Source: an uncultured Bacteroidales bacterium
GTDB lineage: Bacteria > Bacteroidota > Bacteroidia > Bacteroidales > F082
Assembly: GCA_946408345.1 (NCBI GenBank)
Contig: CAMJRR010000001.1
Location: 1-64,000, forward strand
DNA length: 64,000 bases
Direction: 5' to 3'
Shown here in pieces: positions 26,830-35,637 of this stretch. The position numbers were made by a program, and so were the translations under genes. Position 1 is the first letter of the stretch. Every line of letters begins with the position of its first letter. The notes below the pieces were generated by a model that saw only the letters and a list, made by a program, of their open reading frames with translations, searched no databases and was not told where the DNA came from.

Positions 26830-26882
26830 CGACTCTAAACTTTAAACTCTAAACTCTAAACTCTAAACTCTAAACTCTAAAC
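26830..26882. repeat. CTAAACT heptamer array between mtaB and miaB
   Basis: Around seven units of CTAAACT (one TTTAAAC variant) fill the whole intergenic gap. The array runs into the miaB 3' end: the complement of CTA at 26877-26879 is the miaB stop codon TAG. Confidence 0.9.
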
Positions 26883-28259
26883 CAACTCCCCCTCAATCGA
26901 CAAAGGCGAAGCCGAAGTAACCTTAACCTTCACTATCTGCCCAATCAAGTTGGTGTCTCTTGACGCGAAGCGGATGACAATCTTCCCTTCCGTATGGCCG
27001 GTGAGGTAGCCGTTCTTGCGGTCTTGGCTCTCTACCAGCATTTTGACGGTTTTTCCAATGAGGCCTTGGTTGTAAACTAGGCTGTGCTTCATCAGCTCCT
27101 CGGTGAGGCGATGGTAGCGCTCGCGCTTTACTTCCTTCGGCACGTCATCGTCCCATTCCGAGGCCACGGCACCTGGACGCACACTGTACTGCGCAATGAA
27201 TGCCATGTTGTATTTGAATTCCTCCATGGCCTTGCGTGTGTTTTCGAACTCTTCATAGGTCTCATGCGTAAAGCCCACGATAATGTCGGTGAAAATGGTT
27301 GCTGTCGGCAGTTTCTCGCGAATTGTCTCGATGATATGCCTATAGGTGGCCAAGTCGTGGTGGCGGTTCATGCGTTGCAGCATGTTCTCATCGCCCGACT
27401 GGATGGGGATGTGGATCTGCTTGCCGAGGCAATCGTATTGCGCCATCACTTCGATGACATCATCCTTCATGTCGCGGGGGTGCGGAGCTGTGTAATACAC
27501 CCAGAACTCCTTGCCGCTGGCCTTTCCATATTCGCCCACGCGGCGCAATAGTTCGGCAAAGTCAATCTCTTCGCCTTTTTTATCAAGGCCGTAGGAATTG
27601 ACGTTTTGTCCGAGCAGCGTAATGCTCTTGTAGCCTTTTTCAACCAAGCCCTTCAGCTCAGCCAGGATTTCTTCAGAAGGTCTCGACACCTCGCGGCCTC
27701 GAGTGTAAGGTACGGCGCAGTAGGTGCAGAACTTGTTACAGCCGTTCTGGATTGGGATGAAGGCCTCAAAACTAGAAGTCTGTGTCGGTGTGATGGCCCA
27801 AAACTTGTCCATGTTGGCCGACGGATTGATTTTGTCGTCCTTGTGGAACAGAGGTGCCAGTGGCTTGACTACAGGTTGATATTCAATCTCTTCTCCAAAA
27901 CGCAACGAGGCTGGCGTAACGATGCCGTATTGCCGGATCATGTCGGGGAAGTTGGGCAACTCGTTCATGGCGAAGACCAAGTCGAAGAGCTTGAGAAAAC
28001 GCAGGCGGTCGGCGGGCAAAATGCAACCCGACACGAAGGTGATGACGTTCTGGCGGTTCTTCATGGCGTTCCATTTCTCGATGCGGCCATATACCTTGTC
28101 GATGCCTTTCTGGCGTACCGAACAGGCGATGATGCCGAGGATGGTGGCCTCGTCTTCATTTTCGGTCTGGACAAAGCCCATGCTGTTGAGCACCGTGCGG
28201 ACGCGTTCCGTGTCGCTCAAGTTCATCTGGCAGCCTAAGGGGAGAAGATAGTATTTCAT
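26877..28259 (-). CDS. miaB: tRNA i6A37 methylthiotransferase MiaB
   Basis: A 460-residue radical-SAM enzyme that converts i6A37 to ms2i6A37. Cluster ligands lie in LGCQMNLSDTERV, ACSVRQKGIDKVYGR and SGCILP; the radical-SAM motif is CNKFCTYC followed by AVPYTRGREVSRP. A C-terminal TRAM domain (GKTVKMLVESQDRKNGYLTGHTEGKIVIRF) is present. The N-terminal region diverges from E. coli MiaB but keeps all six cysteines. Its stop codon lies inside the heptamer array. Confidence 0.88.
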   Translation of the reverse strand: MKYYLLPLGCQMNLSDTERVRTVLNSMGFVQTENEDEATILGIIACSVRQKGIDKVYGRIEKWNAMKNRQNVITFVSGCILPADRLRFLKLFDLVFAMNELPNFPDMIRQYGIVTPASLRFGEEIEYQPVVKPLAPLFHKDDKINPSANMDKFWAITPTQTSSFEAFIPIQNGCNKFCTYCAVPYTRGREVSRPSEEILAELKGLVEKGYKSITLLGQNVNSYGLDKKGEEIDFAELLRRVGEYGKASGKEFWVYYTAPHPRDMKDDVIEVMAQYDCLGKQIHIPIQSGDENMLQRMNRHHDLATYRHIIETIREKLPTATIFTDIIVGFTHETYEEFENTRKAMEEFKYNMAFIAQYSVRPGAVASEWDDDVPKEVKRERYHRLTEELMKHSLVYNQGLIGKTVKMLVESQDRKNGYLTGHTEGKIVIRFASRDTNLIGQIVKVKVTSASPLSIEGELV

Positions 28260-28299
28260 TTAATTGATAATTGACAATTTGTAATTGAAAATTGGACTG

Positions 28300-28307
28300 C
28301 AAAAGTA
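28300..28307 (-). promoter_or_regulatory. -7 box of miaB
   Basis: The complement reads TACTTTTG. The spacer from here to miaB (28262-28297) is an AATTG/ACAATT low-complexity repeat. Confidence 0.6.
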
Positions 28308-28319
28308 CGCTTTTTTTGG

Positions 28320-29285
28320 TCAGCCGTAGATCAAATGGATGATGTCGCGGATGATTTCGTTACCTGAATCGTACTTGGGCGTGGACTTGGTGCTGGCGTC
28401 TTGCAGCAATTGTTCGGCCTGTTGGATGGTCTCAGGCTCAAGACAATCCGTTGCAATTTGAACATCTTTGATGATAGCGTTAGCTTCGTCAACTTGCAAT
28501 GCAATCTCAACGCCACCCCAGGGAAAACGAGCTTTTTTCGTGGTCTTGAATTGCTCCCAGCGGCCGAAGAGGAAGTCGTGCGACGAAATCTCCGCTTCAA
28601 TGGCCCGCACCTCGGGTTTATTAATTAAGGTGTCGAAGTCAAGGGTGATGGCCTTGCCCCCGTAAACCTTCTCAAAGGAGGAGATCAATGGATTTTTGAT
28701 GTTCTCTGAAGTCAATTCTGGCACGAGTTCGCTGAGGTTGACCACACGACTGGCCACACTCTTTACACCGTTTTTCATCAGTTTGGCCTTGTCGACGATG
28801 AGGTAACGCTGCATCATCGCGCCATCGGTCTTGATGAGGATGGTGCCATGATGCAGGTTGTTGCTTTTTCCTTTGGCAAAAGCGTTGCCACTGAATTTGC
28901 GTCCTTCGCAGGTGAGGTCGTTGCGTCCCGAAATCTCGGTTTGTAAGCCATAGGAGAGGAGTGCATCTTGAATGACGGAAAGTTGCTTCCTTACATCGTA
29001 AAGTCTTTTGTCTGTGATGAACGAGAAGTTGATGTTGCCCAAGTCATGGTAGACCGCACCTCCACCCGTGCCACGGCGCATGAGGTGTCCACCTTCATCG
29101 AGGAGCAACTTGACATTGCACTCCGAATAAGGGTTTTGGTTGTAACCGATGACAACGGTCTGCTGGTTCTTCCAGAGGTACATCGTGGTAATGCCTTCCT
29201 CTTGGTTGTCGGTGAGATACTGCTCAACGGCTCGATTGAGGAAAGGGTCGTATTGGTTGCTGACGACGACTTGTAGTTTGTTCAT
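28320..29285 (-). CDS. lplA: Lipoate-protein ligase
   Basis: Attaches lipoate to lysines of 2-oxoacid dehydrogenases or glycine-cleavage H protein using ATP. Motifs: RRGTGGGAVYHDLGNINFSF (lipoyl-AMP binding loop) and the catalytic Lys region GNAFAKGKSNNLHHGTILI; a C-terminal accessory domain from about residue 240 is present. The start at 29285 (MNKLQVVVSN) is chosen; the longer frame would need a TTG inside the tRNA terminator. Confidence 0.88.
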   Translation of the reverse strand: MNKLQVVVSNQYDPFLNRAVEQYLTDNQEEGITTMYLWKNQQTVVIGYNQNPYSECNVKLLLDEGGHLMRRGTGGGAVYHDLGNINFSFITDKRLYDVRKQLSVIQDALLSYGLQTEISGRNDLTCEGRKFSGNAFAKGKSNNLHHGTILIKTDGAMMQRYLIVDKAKLMKNGVKSVASRVVNLSELVPELTSENIKNPLISSFEKVYGGKAITLDFDTLINKPEVRAIEAEISSHDFLFGRWEQFKTTKKARFPWGGVEIALQVDEANAIIKDVQIATDCLEPETIQQAEQLLQDASTKSTPKYDSGNEIIRDIIHLIYG

Positions 29286-29304
29286 AGCACGAATAGTTGA
29301 CAAT

Positions 29305-29331
29305 AAAAAAGCCCGCTGTTTTGGCGGGCTT
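29305..29331 (-). terminator. Terminator of tRNA-Glu
   Basis: On the minus strand AAGCCCGC, a seven-base loop, GCGGGCTTTTTT, starting four bases after the encoded CCA. Confidence 0.85.
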
Positions 29332-29334
29332 GGT

Positions 29335-29411
29335 TGGTAGTCTCTCCGGGATTTGAACCCGAGTTACCAGGATGAAAACCTGACGTCCTGACCAGACTAG
29401 ACGAAGAGACC
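29335..29411 (-). tRNA. tRNA-Glu (anticodon TTC)
   Basis: A 77-base cloverleaf with CCA encoded. The acceptor stem GGTCTCT pairs with AGAGACT (first pair G-U, as in other Bacteroidales tRNA-Glu). The anticodon loop TTTTCAT gives TTC at positions 34-36, and the T arm contains GGTTCAAATCC. Its own promoter box and terminator make it a single-gene unit. Confidence 0.95.
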
Positions 29412-29434
29412 ACTTCGTGTCGTTTTTGACGCTG

Positions 29435-29465
29435 CAAAATTAGACAAAATTTCGATACCTACAAC
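29435..29465 (-). promoter_or_regulatory. Promoter of tRNA-Glu
   Basis: The complement of 29435-29442 is TAATTTTG and the complement of 29462-29465 is GTTG, 19 bases apart. Confidence 0.65.
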
Positions 29466-29531
29466 GATTTAGGTAAGAAAAATGTCAAATATTTTGTAAT
29501 TTATTGATGTATAATTGTTTGTGGAATGCTT

Positions 29532-30332
29532 TTATTCGAACAAAAACGATACTTGGAACAATTTATTGCGCAATTTGTCGATGGGAGCAGTGTAGATGAA
29601 AGCGTCGTTTTTCACGATGTCAAGGATTCCATAGCTCATTTTGACTTCGATGCCCATCTTGAACCATTGGTTATAGATGTCAAAACCGGCTCCAAGTTCT
29701 CCAGCAAAGTCGAAGCGCTTCGTGACGAGGTTATTAATGAATTCATTGCCATAACCATCGGTTTCCTTGTTGTCCTTTTGTGAGGCCAAATCAAGTTTCG
29801 GGTTGATGCCACCGAAGACATATGCTCCAATATTGTTATAGCGCTTCGAGCGGTATTTGATGTTAAGCGGAAATTCGACAAAGGTGGTGCCTATGGACTT
29901 GGTAAAGGCCTTCATGTCCATAGTGCCATCGTTGCCGACAATGGCGAGATTGTAGCGCAGACGGCGCTCGCTGAAGCTCAATGAAGGAATGAAACGCAGG
30001 TCAAAGTAACGACCTAGACGTTTGCTTCCAATGATGCCTACAGTGAAGCCAGGTGTTTGCACGGTCTCCAGGTTGTACACGAAAATATGTTGAGTGTTGG
30101 GAATGCTATAGTTGCCATTGGGCCAGGAGTTGGAAGGTTGAGGGATGTTTTGGTAGCCATCAATGGTCTTGATGGTGTAACTCATCTGATTGAAAGCCAA
30201 AAGGAATCCGAAATGATAGGGCTCTTGTTCATACTTTGGCAAATAGTGTACGACTCTGCGTTGGGCTTGTGCAGGAACAACCGTTGCAGCGAGCAACAGC
30301 ATAACAGCCAATATTCTCAATGTTTTTTTCAA
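29532..30332 (-). CDS. porT: PorT family outer-membrane beta-barrel protein (T9SS)
   Basis: A 266-residue protein with a signal peptide (ending AQAQ) followed by alternating amphipathic strands typical of an eight-stranded barrel. FTVGIIGSKRLGRYFDLRFIPSLSFSERRLRYNL and the terminal aromatic FLFE are consistent with PorT, an outer-membrane part required for type IX secretion. Its place directly after ubiE is the usual location of porT in Bacteroidota. Family is recognised from pattern and synteny rather than alignment; a generic PorT-fold protein is possible. Confidence 0.75.
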   Translation of the reverse strand: MKKTLRILAVMLLLAATVVPAQAQRRVVHYLPKYEQEPYHFGFLLAFNQMSYTIKTIDGYQNIPQPSNSWPNGNYSIPNTQHIFVYNLETVQTPGFTVGIIGSKRLGRYFDLRFIPSLSFSERRLRYNLAIVGNDGTMDMKAFTKSIGTTFVEFPLNIKYRSKRYNNIGAYVFGGINPKLDLASQKDNKETDGYGNEFINNLVTKRFDFAGELGAGFDIYNQWFKMGIEVKMSYGILDIVKNDAFIYTAPIDKLRNKLFQVSFLFE

Positions 30333-30395
30333 GGTCTTTGCTTTTTAATGTGAAATAAACGAGAGATGTATGCTTTTATTGCGGAAAACTGGCGG

Positions 30396-30403
30396 CAAAA
30401 TTA
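30396..30403 (-). promoter_or_regulatory. -7 box of porT
   Basis: The complement reads TAATTTTG in the 89-base gap between ubiE and porT, allowing separate transcription of porT. Confidence 0.5.
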
Positions 30404-30421
30404 GAAAAAAAGGTTAAATCC

Positions 30422-31117
30422 TTACGTTTTTGGTACTGAATAAAGTATAGCTATGCCATGTCCGAAAAGTCGTATTGAGCCTTCCCGTAATCCGTGCAAA
30501 GAAAGTGTCCTAAGAAAATCCCAAGGGTTTGGAAACTTTTCCACTGAAGCAGGAAGGTAGGAGTAGGCATAGGAGTCTTTGGAGACCCATTTCCCGATTT
30601 TTGGGAGAATGTACTTGAAATACAACTTGTAAACTTGTTTGATTGGAAACTTATCAGGCATGGAAAACTCTAAAATGAAGACCTGTCCCATCGGCTTAAG
30701 TACCCGATGGATTTCGGAAAGCCCTTTGTCCAAGTTCTCAAAGTTTCGTACGCCAAATGCCACCGTGACGGCATCGAACGTGTTATCTTCAAAAGGGAGT
30801 GAAGCAGCATCTCCTGTGCGCAACTCAATTTGGTGTATAAGATTTTTTTTGTCTACTTTTCTTTTTCCAATTTCCAGCATTTTTTCAGAAATATCCATCC
30901 CGATGATGTGTGCCTGTGGATTATGTTTTGCTAATAAGATGGCCAAGTCTGCAGTGCCAGTGGCGAGGTCAAGGATGCGTGAGGGATAAGCCATTGCAAC
31001 TGCTTTAGCTGTCTTCCTTCTCCATGCCTTATCTATATTAAGGGAAAGCAGATGGTTAAGCACATCGTATTTGGGCGAGATGCGGTCGAACATGTCGGCA
31101 ATGGGGGAGACACTCAT
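30422..31117 (-). CDS. ubiE: Demethylmenaquinone methyltransferase
   Basis: Catalyses the last step of menaquinone synthesis, the SAM-dependent C-methylation of demethylmenaquinone. Motifs: FDRISPKYDVLNHLLSLNIDKAWRR, ILDLATGTADLAILLAK (SAM binding), MDISEKMLEIG and TVAFGVRNFENLDKGLSEIHRVLKPMG. The length of 231 is normal. Its ATG overlaps the stop of the glycosyltransferase upstream (ATGA). Supports menaquinone-based anaerobic respiration. Confidence 0.93.
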   Translation of the reverse strand: MSVSPIADMFDRISPKYDVLNHLLSLNIDKAWRRKTAKAVAMAYPSRILDLATGTADLAILLAKHNPQAHIIGMDISEKMLEIGKRKVDKKNLIHQIELRTGDAASLPFEDNTFDAVTVAFGVRNFENLDKGLSEIHRVLKPMGQVFILEFSMPDKFPIKQVYKLYFKYILPKIGKWVSKDSYAYSYLPASVEKFPNPWDFLRTLSLHGLREGSIRLFGHGIAILYSVPKT

Positions 31118-32124
31118 TTCAAATAAGGACTTAACTTTTTAATGATTTGGCTTGGTGTGATGTCAGTCATGCAGACATAATCGCCACGCAGGCACGGCTT
31201 GTTACCATACACCGAGCAGGGACGACAAGGCAAATCCAATTGAATGCAATCAGTTTCTTTTTGGTTCCAGCCCAAGAAACCCGCGTAGGGATGAGTGCCA
31301 CCCCAGATGGAAACGACCCGAGTGCCCACCAACGAGGCCAAATGCATGTTGGCGGAATCCATGCTGAGCATCACATCCAACTGGCCCATCAGGGCAAGCT
31401 CGCCTCGTAAACCTTGCTGGCTTTTGGCAGGCTGCACGTTGTTGTATTTGGCGCAAAGGCTCTCGATCTCCTGACTCTCTTCTGCTCCGCCACCAAAAAG
31501 AAAGACGCGTGTGTTTTCCCTTTCGCTCAAGGCCTTTATGACTATCTCCATCTTTTCCAAAGGATAAACCTTGGCGGGATGCTTGGCAAAAGGTGCGATG
31601 CCGACCCAAGTCTCATTGTCTGCTTTTTGCGTCTCGCAAAAAGCTGAATAGTCGAGCTTTACGAATTGTTGCTTTGTTGGAAAACCTAGCTGTTCCAACA
31701 CCTTGGCATAACGCTCAAAGGAAGTGGCCTGCTGTACAAAAACCTTGTTTTTCTGTCGCGTCAAAGCCCGTTTTCCTTTGCGGCCTTTGTCGATTTTGGC
31801 GACTTTCTTTCGGTGCAGACATCCCTCGGTGCGTAGCCACCAAGTGCGCAGCACGTCATGGAAATCAGCGATGTAGTCGAAGTCGCTCAAATGGGCATCA
31901 CGCCAAAGCCTACAGAGACCAAACAGACCTTTGTGCTGCTCGTTTAAGTCGGCAGCGATGAAATGCACGTTGCTGGGCATGCGCTCAAACAACGGCCTCG
32001 CCATCTCCCGACTGAGCATGGTAATTTCCAAATCGGGGTACTGCACAGCTAAGTCATGGACAACGGGCACACTCATGGCGATGTCGCCTAGGGCGGAGAA
32101 TCTTATGACGAGGAGCTTTTTCAT
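31114..32124 (-). CDS. Glycosyltransferase family 9 (heptosyltransferase-like)
   Basis: A 336-residue GT-B glycosyltransferase similar to WaaC/WaaF, probably adding a sugar to the lipopolysaccharide core from a nucleotide-sugar donor. MKKLLVIRFSALGDIAMSVPVVHDLA at the N-terminus and LDVMLSMDSANMHLASLVGTRVVSIWGGTHP near the C-terminus are the family's signature donor-binding regions. A Cys-rich C-terminal segment (LPCRPCSVYGNKPCLRGDYVCM) is common in the Bacteroidota branch. Coupled to DUF4254 upstream and ubiE downstream by ATGA overlaps. Confidence 0.87.
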   Translation of the reverse strand: MKKLLVIRFSALGDIAMSVPVVHDLAVQYPDLEITMLSREMARPLFERMPSNVHFIAADLNEQHKGLFGLCRLWRDAHLSDFDYIADFHDVLRTWWLRTEGCLHRKKVAKIDKGRKGKRALTRQKNKVFVQQATSFERYAKVLEQLGFPTKQQFVKLDYSAFCETQKADNETWVGIAPFAKHPAKVYPLEKMEIVIKALSERENTRVFLFGGGAEESQEIESLCAKYNNVQPAKSQQGLRGELALMGQLDVMLSMDSANMHLASLVGTRVVSIWGGTHPYAGFLGWNQKETDCIQLDLPCRPCSVYGNKPCLRGDYVCMTDITPSQIIKKLSPYLK

Positions 32125-32732
32125 TTCTGCCCATACAGCACTGGATTCAATGCGGGGTCGTTGTACATCTTCATCTGCTTATAGACCTTCATCACCTTCT
32201 CACCGCTCTTGTAGCACTCCATCAGTTGGTCAATGGCGGTGCAAAGGTCTTTGTTCTGCTCCAAAAGTACATCCAACTTTGTTTGGCATTTCGCCTTGTG
32301 CTCATCGCTGACATCGGTGCGCTCCACCTCGGCTTTCATGTGGTAGATCTTCAGTTGCAGGATCGAAAGTCGGTCGATGGCCCAAGCGGGGCTCTCTGTG
32401 TTGAGGGTGGTGTTGGGCTGGGGCTCCACACGTTGGAACAGAAGCAAATAATAGCCATCAATCATCTCCACGATGTCTGTCCTGTCTTGGTTCGACTTGT
32501 CGATGCGGCGCTTCAAAGCCAAGGCTTCTACAGGGTCGATGTTCGGGTCGCGGATGAGATCTTCCAAATGCCACTGCACCGTGTCGATCCACACCTTATT
32601 ATAAAGATACCATTCGATGGTTAGCTTTTCGTAAGGGTTTTCACATGGATGGTTTACATCGTCAAACTTATGGTAATCGGCGATGGCTTGGTTGAAGATG
32701 GGGAGGATGGGTTCGGTGGAGAGGATGATCAT
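32121..32732 (-). CDS. DUF4254 family protein
   Basis: A 203-residue, mostly helical, soluble protein, recognised as DUF4254, which commonly lies beside LPS-core glycosyltransferases in Bacteroidota. Visible features are NPYEKLTIEWYLYNKVWIDTVQWHLEDLIRDPNI and a Lys-rich C-terminus. No catalytic motif is recognised. Overlap with the glycosyltransferase gene suggests an associated role in lipopolysaccharide core assembly; function is unknown. Confidence 0.75.
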   Translation of the reverse strand: MIILSTEPILPIFNQAIADYHKFDDVNHPCENPYEKLTIEWYLYNKVWIDTVQWHLEDLIRDPNIDPVEALALKRRIDKSNQDRTDIVEMIDGYYLLLFQRVEPQPNTTLNTESPAWAIDRLSILQLKIYHMKAEVERTDVSDEHKAKCQTKLDVLLEQNKDLCTAIDQLMECYKSGEKVMKVYKQMKMYNDPALNPVLYGQK

Positions 32733-32845
32733 AAAAGTTGATCGTTGATTGTTGAATTGTTGAATTGAGTCCGGCGTTTCGACAGGCTCAACGACCTTGC
32801 CCTATTGCCAGCAAAGGTCCTTGAGCCCGTCGAAGGGCCGACTTG
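32733..32845. repeat. Low-complexity and paired REP-like repeats
   Basis: GTTGATTGTTGAATTGTTGAATTG next to the DUF4254 start, then two copies of the TCGACAGGCTCA/GAGCCCGTCGAAGGG family in opposite orientation (about 32776-32796 and 32817-32839). Confidence 0.8.
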
Positions 32846-32847
32846 AT

Positions 32848-34056
32848 TTAATGCAGCTTGGTGAGAGCAGCCTTGATGCGCTTCACGGCTTCGATGAGCT
32901 TGTCTTCGCTGGTGGCGTACGACAGACGGATGCAGTCGTCGTTGCCGAAGGCGTTACCAGCCACGCAAGCCACATGGGCATTGTAGAGCAACCACATGCA
33001 GAGGTCGTCGCTGCCCTTGATGGTGGTCTCACCGTCAGTCTTGCCGTAGAATGACTTCATTTCGGGGAAGACATAGAAGGCACCGGCAGGTGTATTGCAC
33101 TTCACACCAGGGATTTCGTTCAGTAATTTCACGAAGGTGTCGCGGCGGTGACGGAAGGCGGCCAGCATGTCTTGGATCTCCTTCGAGTTCTCGGGGCTGA
33201 GCTCCATGGCCTTGGCGGCAGCGGCTTGCGCGATGGTGCAGATACCAGAGGTGATTTGGCCTTGAATCTTGTTGGTGGCCTTCACGATGGCTTGCGGAGC
33301 AGCAATGTAGCCGATACGCCAACCCGTCATGGCATAACCCTTGGCCACGCCGTTGACAAGGACGAGGCGGTCTTTCAGGAACTCAAACTGTCCCATGCTC
33401 TCGTGCTTGTGTTCGTACTGGATGAACTCGTAGATTTCATCAGAGATGATGATGATGTTTGGGTACTTTTTCAGCACTTCTGCAATGGCGGTCAGTTCAG
33501 CTTTGGTGAAGACGCTACCGCTGGGGTTGCAGGGTGTGTTGATGAGCAAGGCTTTGGTCTTAGGGGTGATGGCCTTTTCAAGTTGCTCGGCGGTGATTTT
33601 GAAGTCATGGGCCATGTCGCTCTTGACGATAACGGGCACGCCGCCAGCCAACTTCACCATCTCGGGGTAGGAGACCCAGAACGGGGCAGGGATGATGACC
33701 TCGTCGCCGTCGTTGACGATGGCCAAAAGCACATTGTTGATGGCTTGCTTGGCACCGTTCGAGACCAGCACATCTGTTTCTTTGTAGTCGAGGCCATTGT
33801 CGCGTTTCAGCTTGTTGGCGATGGCCTTGCGCAGTGCAGGCGTGCCCGGTACGGGCGGGTAGTGTGTGTCGTTGCCGTTGATGGCGTCGATACCGGCTTG
33901 CTTGGCCGATTCGGGTGTGTTGAAGTCGGGCTCGCCGATGCTTAGGCTGATGACATCGATGCCTTGGGCTTTCAGTTCACGACTCTTGTTGGTCATGGCC
34001 AGGGTAGCTGACTCAGCCATGTTCAAAACTCTGTTGGAAAGGATGATTTCGCTCAT
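32848..34056 (-). CDS. Aspartate aminotransferase (class I/II, PLP-dependent)
   Basis: A 402-residue fold-type I aminotransferase. Features: SLSIGEPDFNTPESAKQAG (substrate region), VSNGAKQAINNVLLAI, NTPCNPSGSVFTKAEL, ISDEIYEFIQY and the PLP lysine in NGVAKGYAMTGWRIGYIAAP; a C-terminal Arg lies in CIRLSYATSEDKL. Sequence and length match the 1-gamma aspartate aminotransferase subgroup, which makes aspartate from oxaloacetate and glutamate. Single-gene unit with its own -7 box. Confidence 0.9.
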   Translation of the reverse strand: MSEIILSNRVLNMAESATLAMTNKSRELKAQGIDVISLSIGEPDFNTPESAKQAGIDAINGNDTHYPPVPGTPALRKAIANKLKRDNGLDYKETDVLVSNGAKQAINNVLLAIVNDGDEVIIPAPFWVSYPEMVKLAGGVPVIVKSDMAHDFKITAEQLEKAITPKTKALLINTPCNPSGSVFTKAELTAIAEVLKKYPNIIIISDEIYEFIQYEHKHESMGQFEFLKDRLVLVNGVAKGYAMTGWRIGYIAAPQAIVKATNKIQGQITSGICTIAQAAAAKAMELSPENSKEIQDMLAAFRHRRDTFVKLLNEIPGVKCNTPAGAFYVFPEMKSFYGKTDGETTIKGSDDLCMWLLYNAHVACVAGNAFGNDDCIRLSYATSEDKLIEAVKRIKAALTKLH

Positions 34057-34099
34057 GATTTATGATTAGATGTTGATAATAATTATTGAATTGAAAAGG

Positions 34100-34107
34100 C
34101 AAAGGTA
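34100..34107 (-). promoter_or_regulatory. -7 box of the aminotransferase gene
   Basis: The complement reads TACCTTTG, 43 bases before the start codon. Confidence 0.5.
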
Positions 34108-34261
34108 GGCCTTTTTTCGATAAGGTCGGCAGAAATGCTGAATTTTATTCTTTTCTTAAAGGTAATGACGATTTATACGAAATACAACTTGCAATTGGAA
34201 GGTCGATCGGCATATGTTTAGTTTTTTTTCTTATTTGTTCGCATTGTGTAATGTTTTTTCC

Positions 34262-34269
34262 TATTTTTG
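34262..34269 (+). promoter_or_regulatory. -7 box of the 34333 gene
   Basis: TATTTTTG with TTTG at 34234-34237 (24 bases away). The 276-base divergent gap holds these two boxes and no coding sequence. Confidence 0.5.
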
Positions 34270-34332
34270 TCGCCAAATAGAAACGACTTTGGTGCAAAAT
34301 TTGCAAATGCCAAAGGGAAAATAGTTGAAATT

Positions 34333-34968
34333 ATGCGCAATAAAATGATAAAACATTTGATGACGGCGCTCCTGATTCTAGTTGCAGCGCCATTTGTGAA
34401 GGCTCAAGTGCATGTGGGCGACATTCTTTGCGAAGATGGTGACATTGTTAGCCCTGCCAATTATGTAATTTCAGAACATAACGCCGTTGGTGTGGTGTTC
34501 TATGTGGATGCCACAAAACATCACGGCTGGGCCGTGGCCTTGAATGACAGCGGCAAAGATCAATGGGGCCCCAACTGGTTAGACACTCCTCTGCGTAATC
34601 GCAAGAACATTCTTCAGGCTAAGAACGACCTTGATGGATATTCTAATACCAAAGTTATCGTTGAAGGTGGATACGATGTTGCGTTTCCGGCTTTTGACTT
34701 CCTTGACTTTAAAAATGGTTGGTATTTGCCAGCAATAGGTCAGTTGAAACGCCTCTATGCCAATCTTGACGAGGTCGATGAAAGCCTTTCAGCAGTTGGA
34801 GGATCGCCATTCTCAAGCAATGAAGATTGGGAATACTGGTCGTCGACTGAATACTACATCTGTGATGCTTGGAGCATGGATTCATCTGGCAAGTTGTACC
34901 ACAATGACGAGAGTTATAACGGCAATAAAGACGATAGAAAACTCATTCGTGGAGTGAAGAATTTCTGA
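34333..34968 (+). CDS. Secreted DUF1566/FGE-like protein
   Basis: A 211-residue protein with a signal peptide (MRNKMIKHLM...FVKAQ). GWAVALNDSG, FPAFDFLDFKNGWYLPAIGQLKRLYANL and YWSSTEYY are the pattern of DUF1566-like domains, related to the C-type-lectin/sulfatase-modifying fold. These domains are often displayed on Bacteroidota surface proteins; no enzyme activity is evident. The start at 34333 is chosen because upstream codons overlap the promoter box and need a TTG. No T9SS tail is present. Confidence 0.65.
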   Translation: MRNKMIKHLMTALLILVAAPFVKAQVHVGDILCEDGDIVSPANYVISEHNAVGVVFYVDATKHHGWAVALNDSGKDQWGPNWLDTPLRNRKNILQAKNDLDGYSNTKVIVEGGYDVAFPAFDFLDFKNGWYLPAIGQLKRLYANLDEVDESLSAVGGSPFSSNEDWEYWSSTEYYICDAWSMDSSGKLYHNDESYNGNKDDRKLIRGVKNF

Positions 34969-34986
34969 GGCCAAACCGAATAACAA

Positions 34987-35026
34987 AATGCCTCTGTACA
35001 CAACCTTGTGCAGAGGCATTGTTTTT
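34987..35026 (+). terminator. Intrinsic terminator after 34333 gene
   Basis: AATGCCTCTG and CAGAGGCATT enclose a second short stem (CACAA/TTGTG), followed by GTTTTT. Confidence 0.8.
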
Positions 35027-35039
35027 AAAAGAAAAGCCG

Positions 35040-35047
35040 TATTTTTG
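35040..35047 (+). promoter_or_regulatory. -7 box TATTTTTG
   Basis: 31 bases before the ATG at 35078, with ATTG ending at 35021 (18 bases). It may also serve the lpx genes. Confidence 0.55.
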
Positions 35048-35077
35048 CCGTAAAATAAATGGTAAAATTCACAATAA

Positions 35078-35596
35078 ATGAACAACTGGATTATTATTGC
35101 TTTGATGGGCACGGGACTGTTGTTGATGGTCGCCGCCATAATACTTTTGTCACGACTGATTAGGATGAAAGACGCCGAACTCCGCAATGGAAGTAAAATG
35201 GAGCTGAAGGTACAAGCCCTCAAAATCATCATGCCGCTGAAGGTGCAAGCTTACGAGCGTTTCCTGCTCTATCTTGAACGGGTACAACTGCCCCAGTTGG
35301 TGAAGCGCGTCTACACGCCAGGCATGGAAAAAGGCACGTTCCACCTTCAACTTTTGCAAAATGTGCGGGAGGAGTTTGAACATAACCTGGCTCAACAACT
35401 TTATGTTTCCAATTCCACATGGAATGCGGTTGTTAATGCCAAAGAAGAATTGGTCAATCAGATAAATACGACTTTCGAGCAACTGAAGGACGAAGAGGAT
35501 GTGTCCATTTTGGCGCAGAGCCTCGTGGCTTTGCCCAATCCCATGGTGGAGCAGGCCGTGGCTATTTTGAAACGCGATTTTGAGCGTTTGCTGTAA
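35078..35596 (+). CDS. Membrane-anchored protein of unknown function
   Basis: A 172-residue protein with one N-terminal transmembrane helix (about 4-28) followed by a cytoplasmic, helical, Gln/Glu-rich domain ([24 protein letters not shown]). No catalytic motif is recognised. Conserved proteins of this shape occur in Bacteroidota genomes. It lies 41 bases before lpxD in the same direction and may be co-transcribed with it. Confidence 0.55.
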   Translation: MNNWIIIALMGTGLLLMVAAIILLSRLIRMKDAELRNGSKMELKVQALKIIMPLKVQAYERFLLYLERVQLPQLVKRVYTPGMEKGTFHLQLLQNVREEFEHNLAQQLYVSNSTWNAVVNAKEELVNQINTTFEQLKDEEDVSILAQSLVALPNPMVEQAVAILKRDFERLL

Positions 35597-35637
35597 TAAA
35601 TTGTAGTTTTTGCCGTTCAGTTACAAACAACAGAGCA

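Noticed and set aside
26830-26882. CRISPR array
   Set aside because: Units of seven bases without unique spacers, no cas genes in the window; it is a simple tandem repeat.
34267-34332. N-terminal extension of the DUF1566-like protein
   Set aside because: Needs a TTG start inside the -7 box; the ATG at 34333 gives a clean signal peptide.
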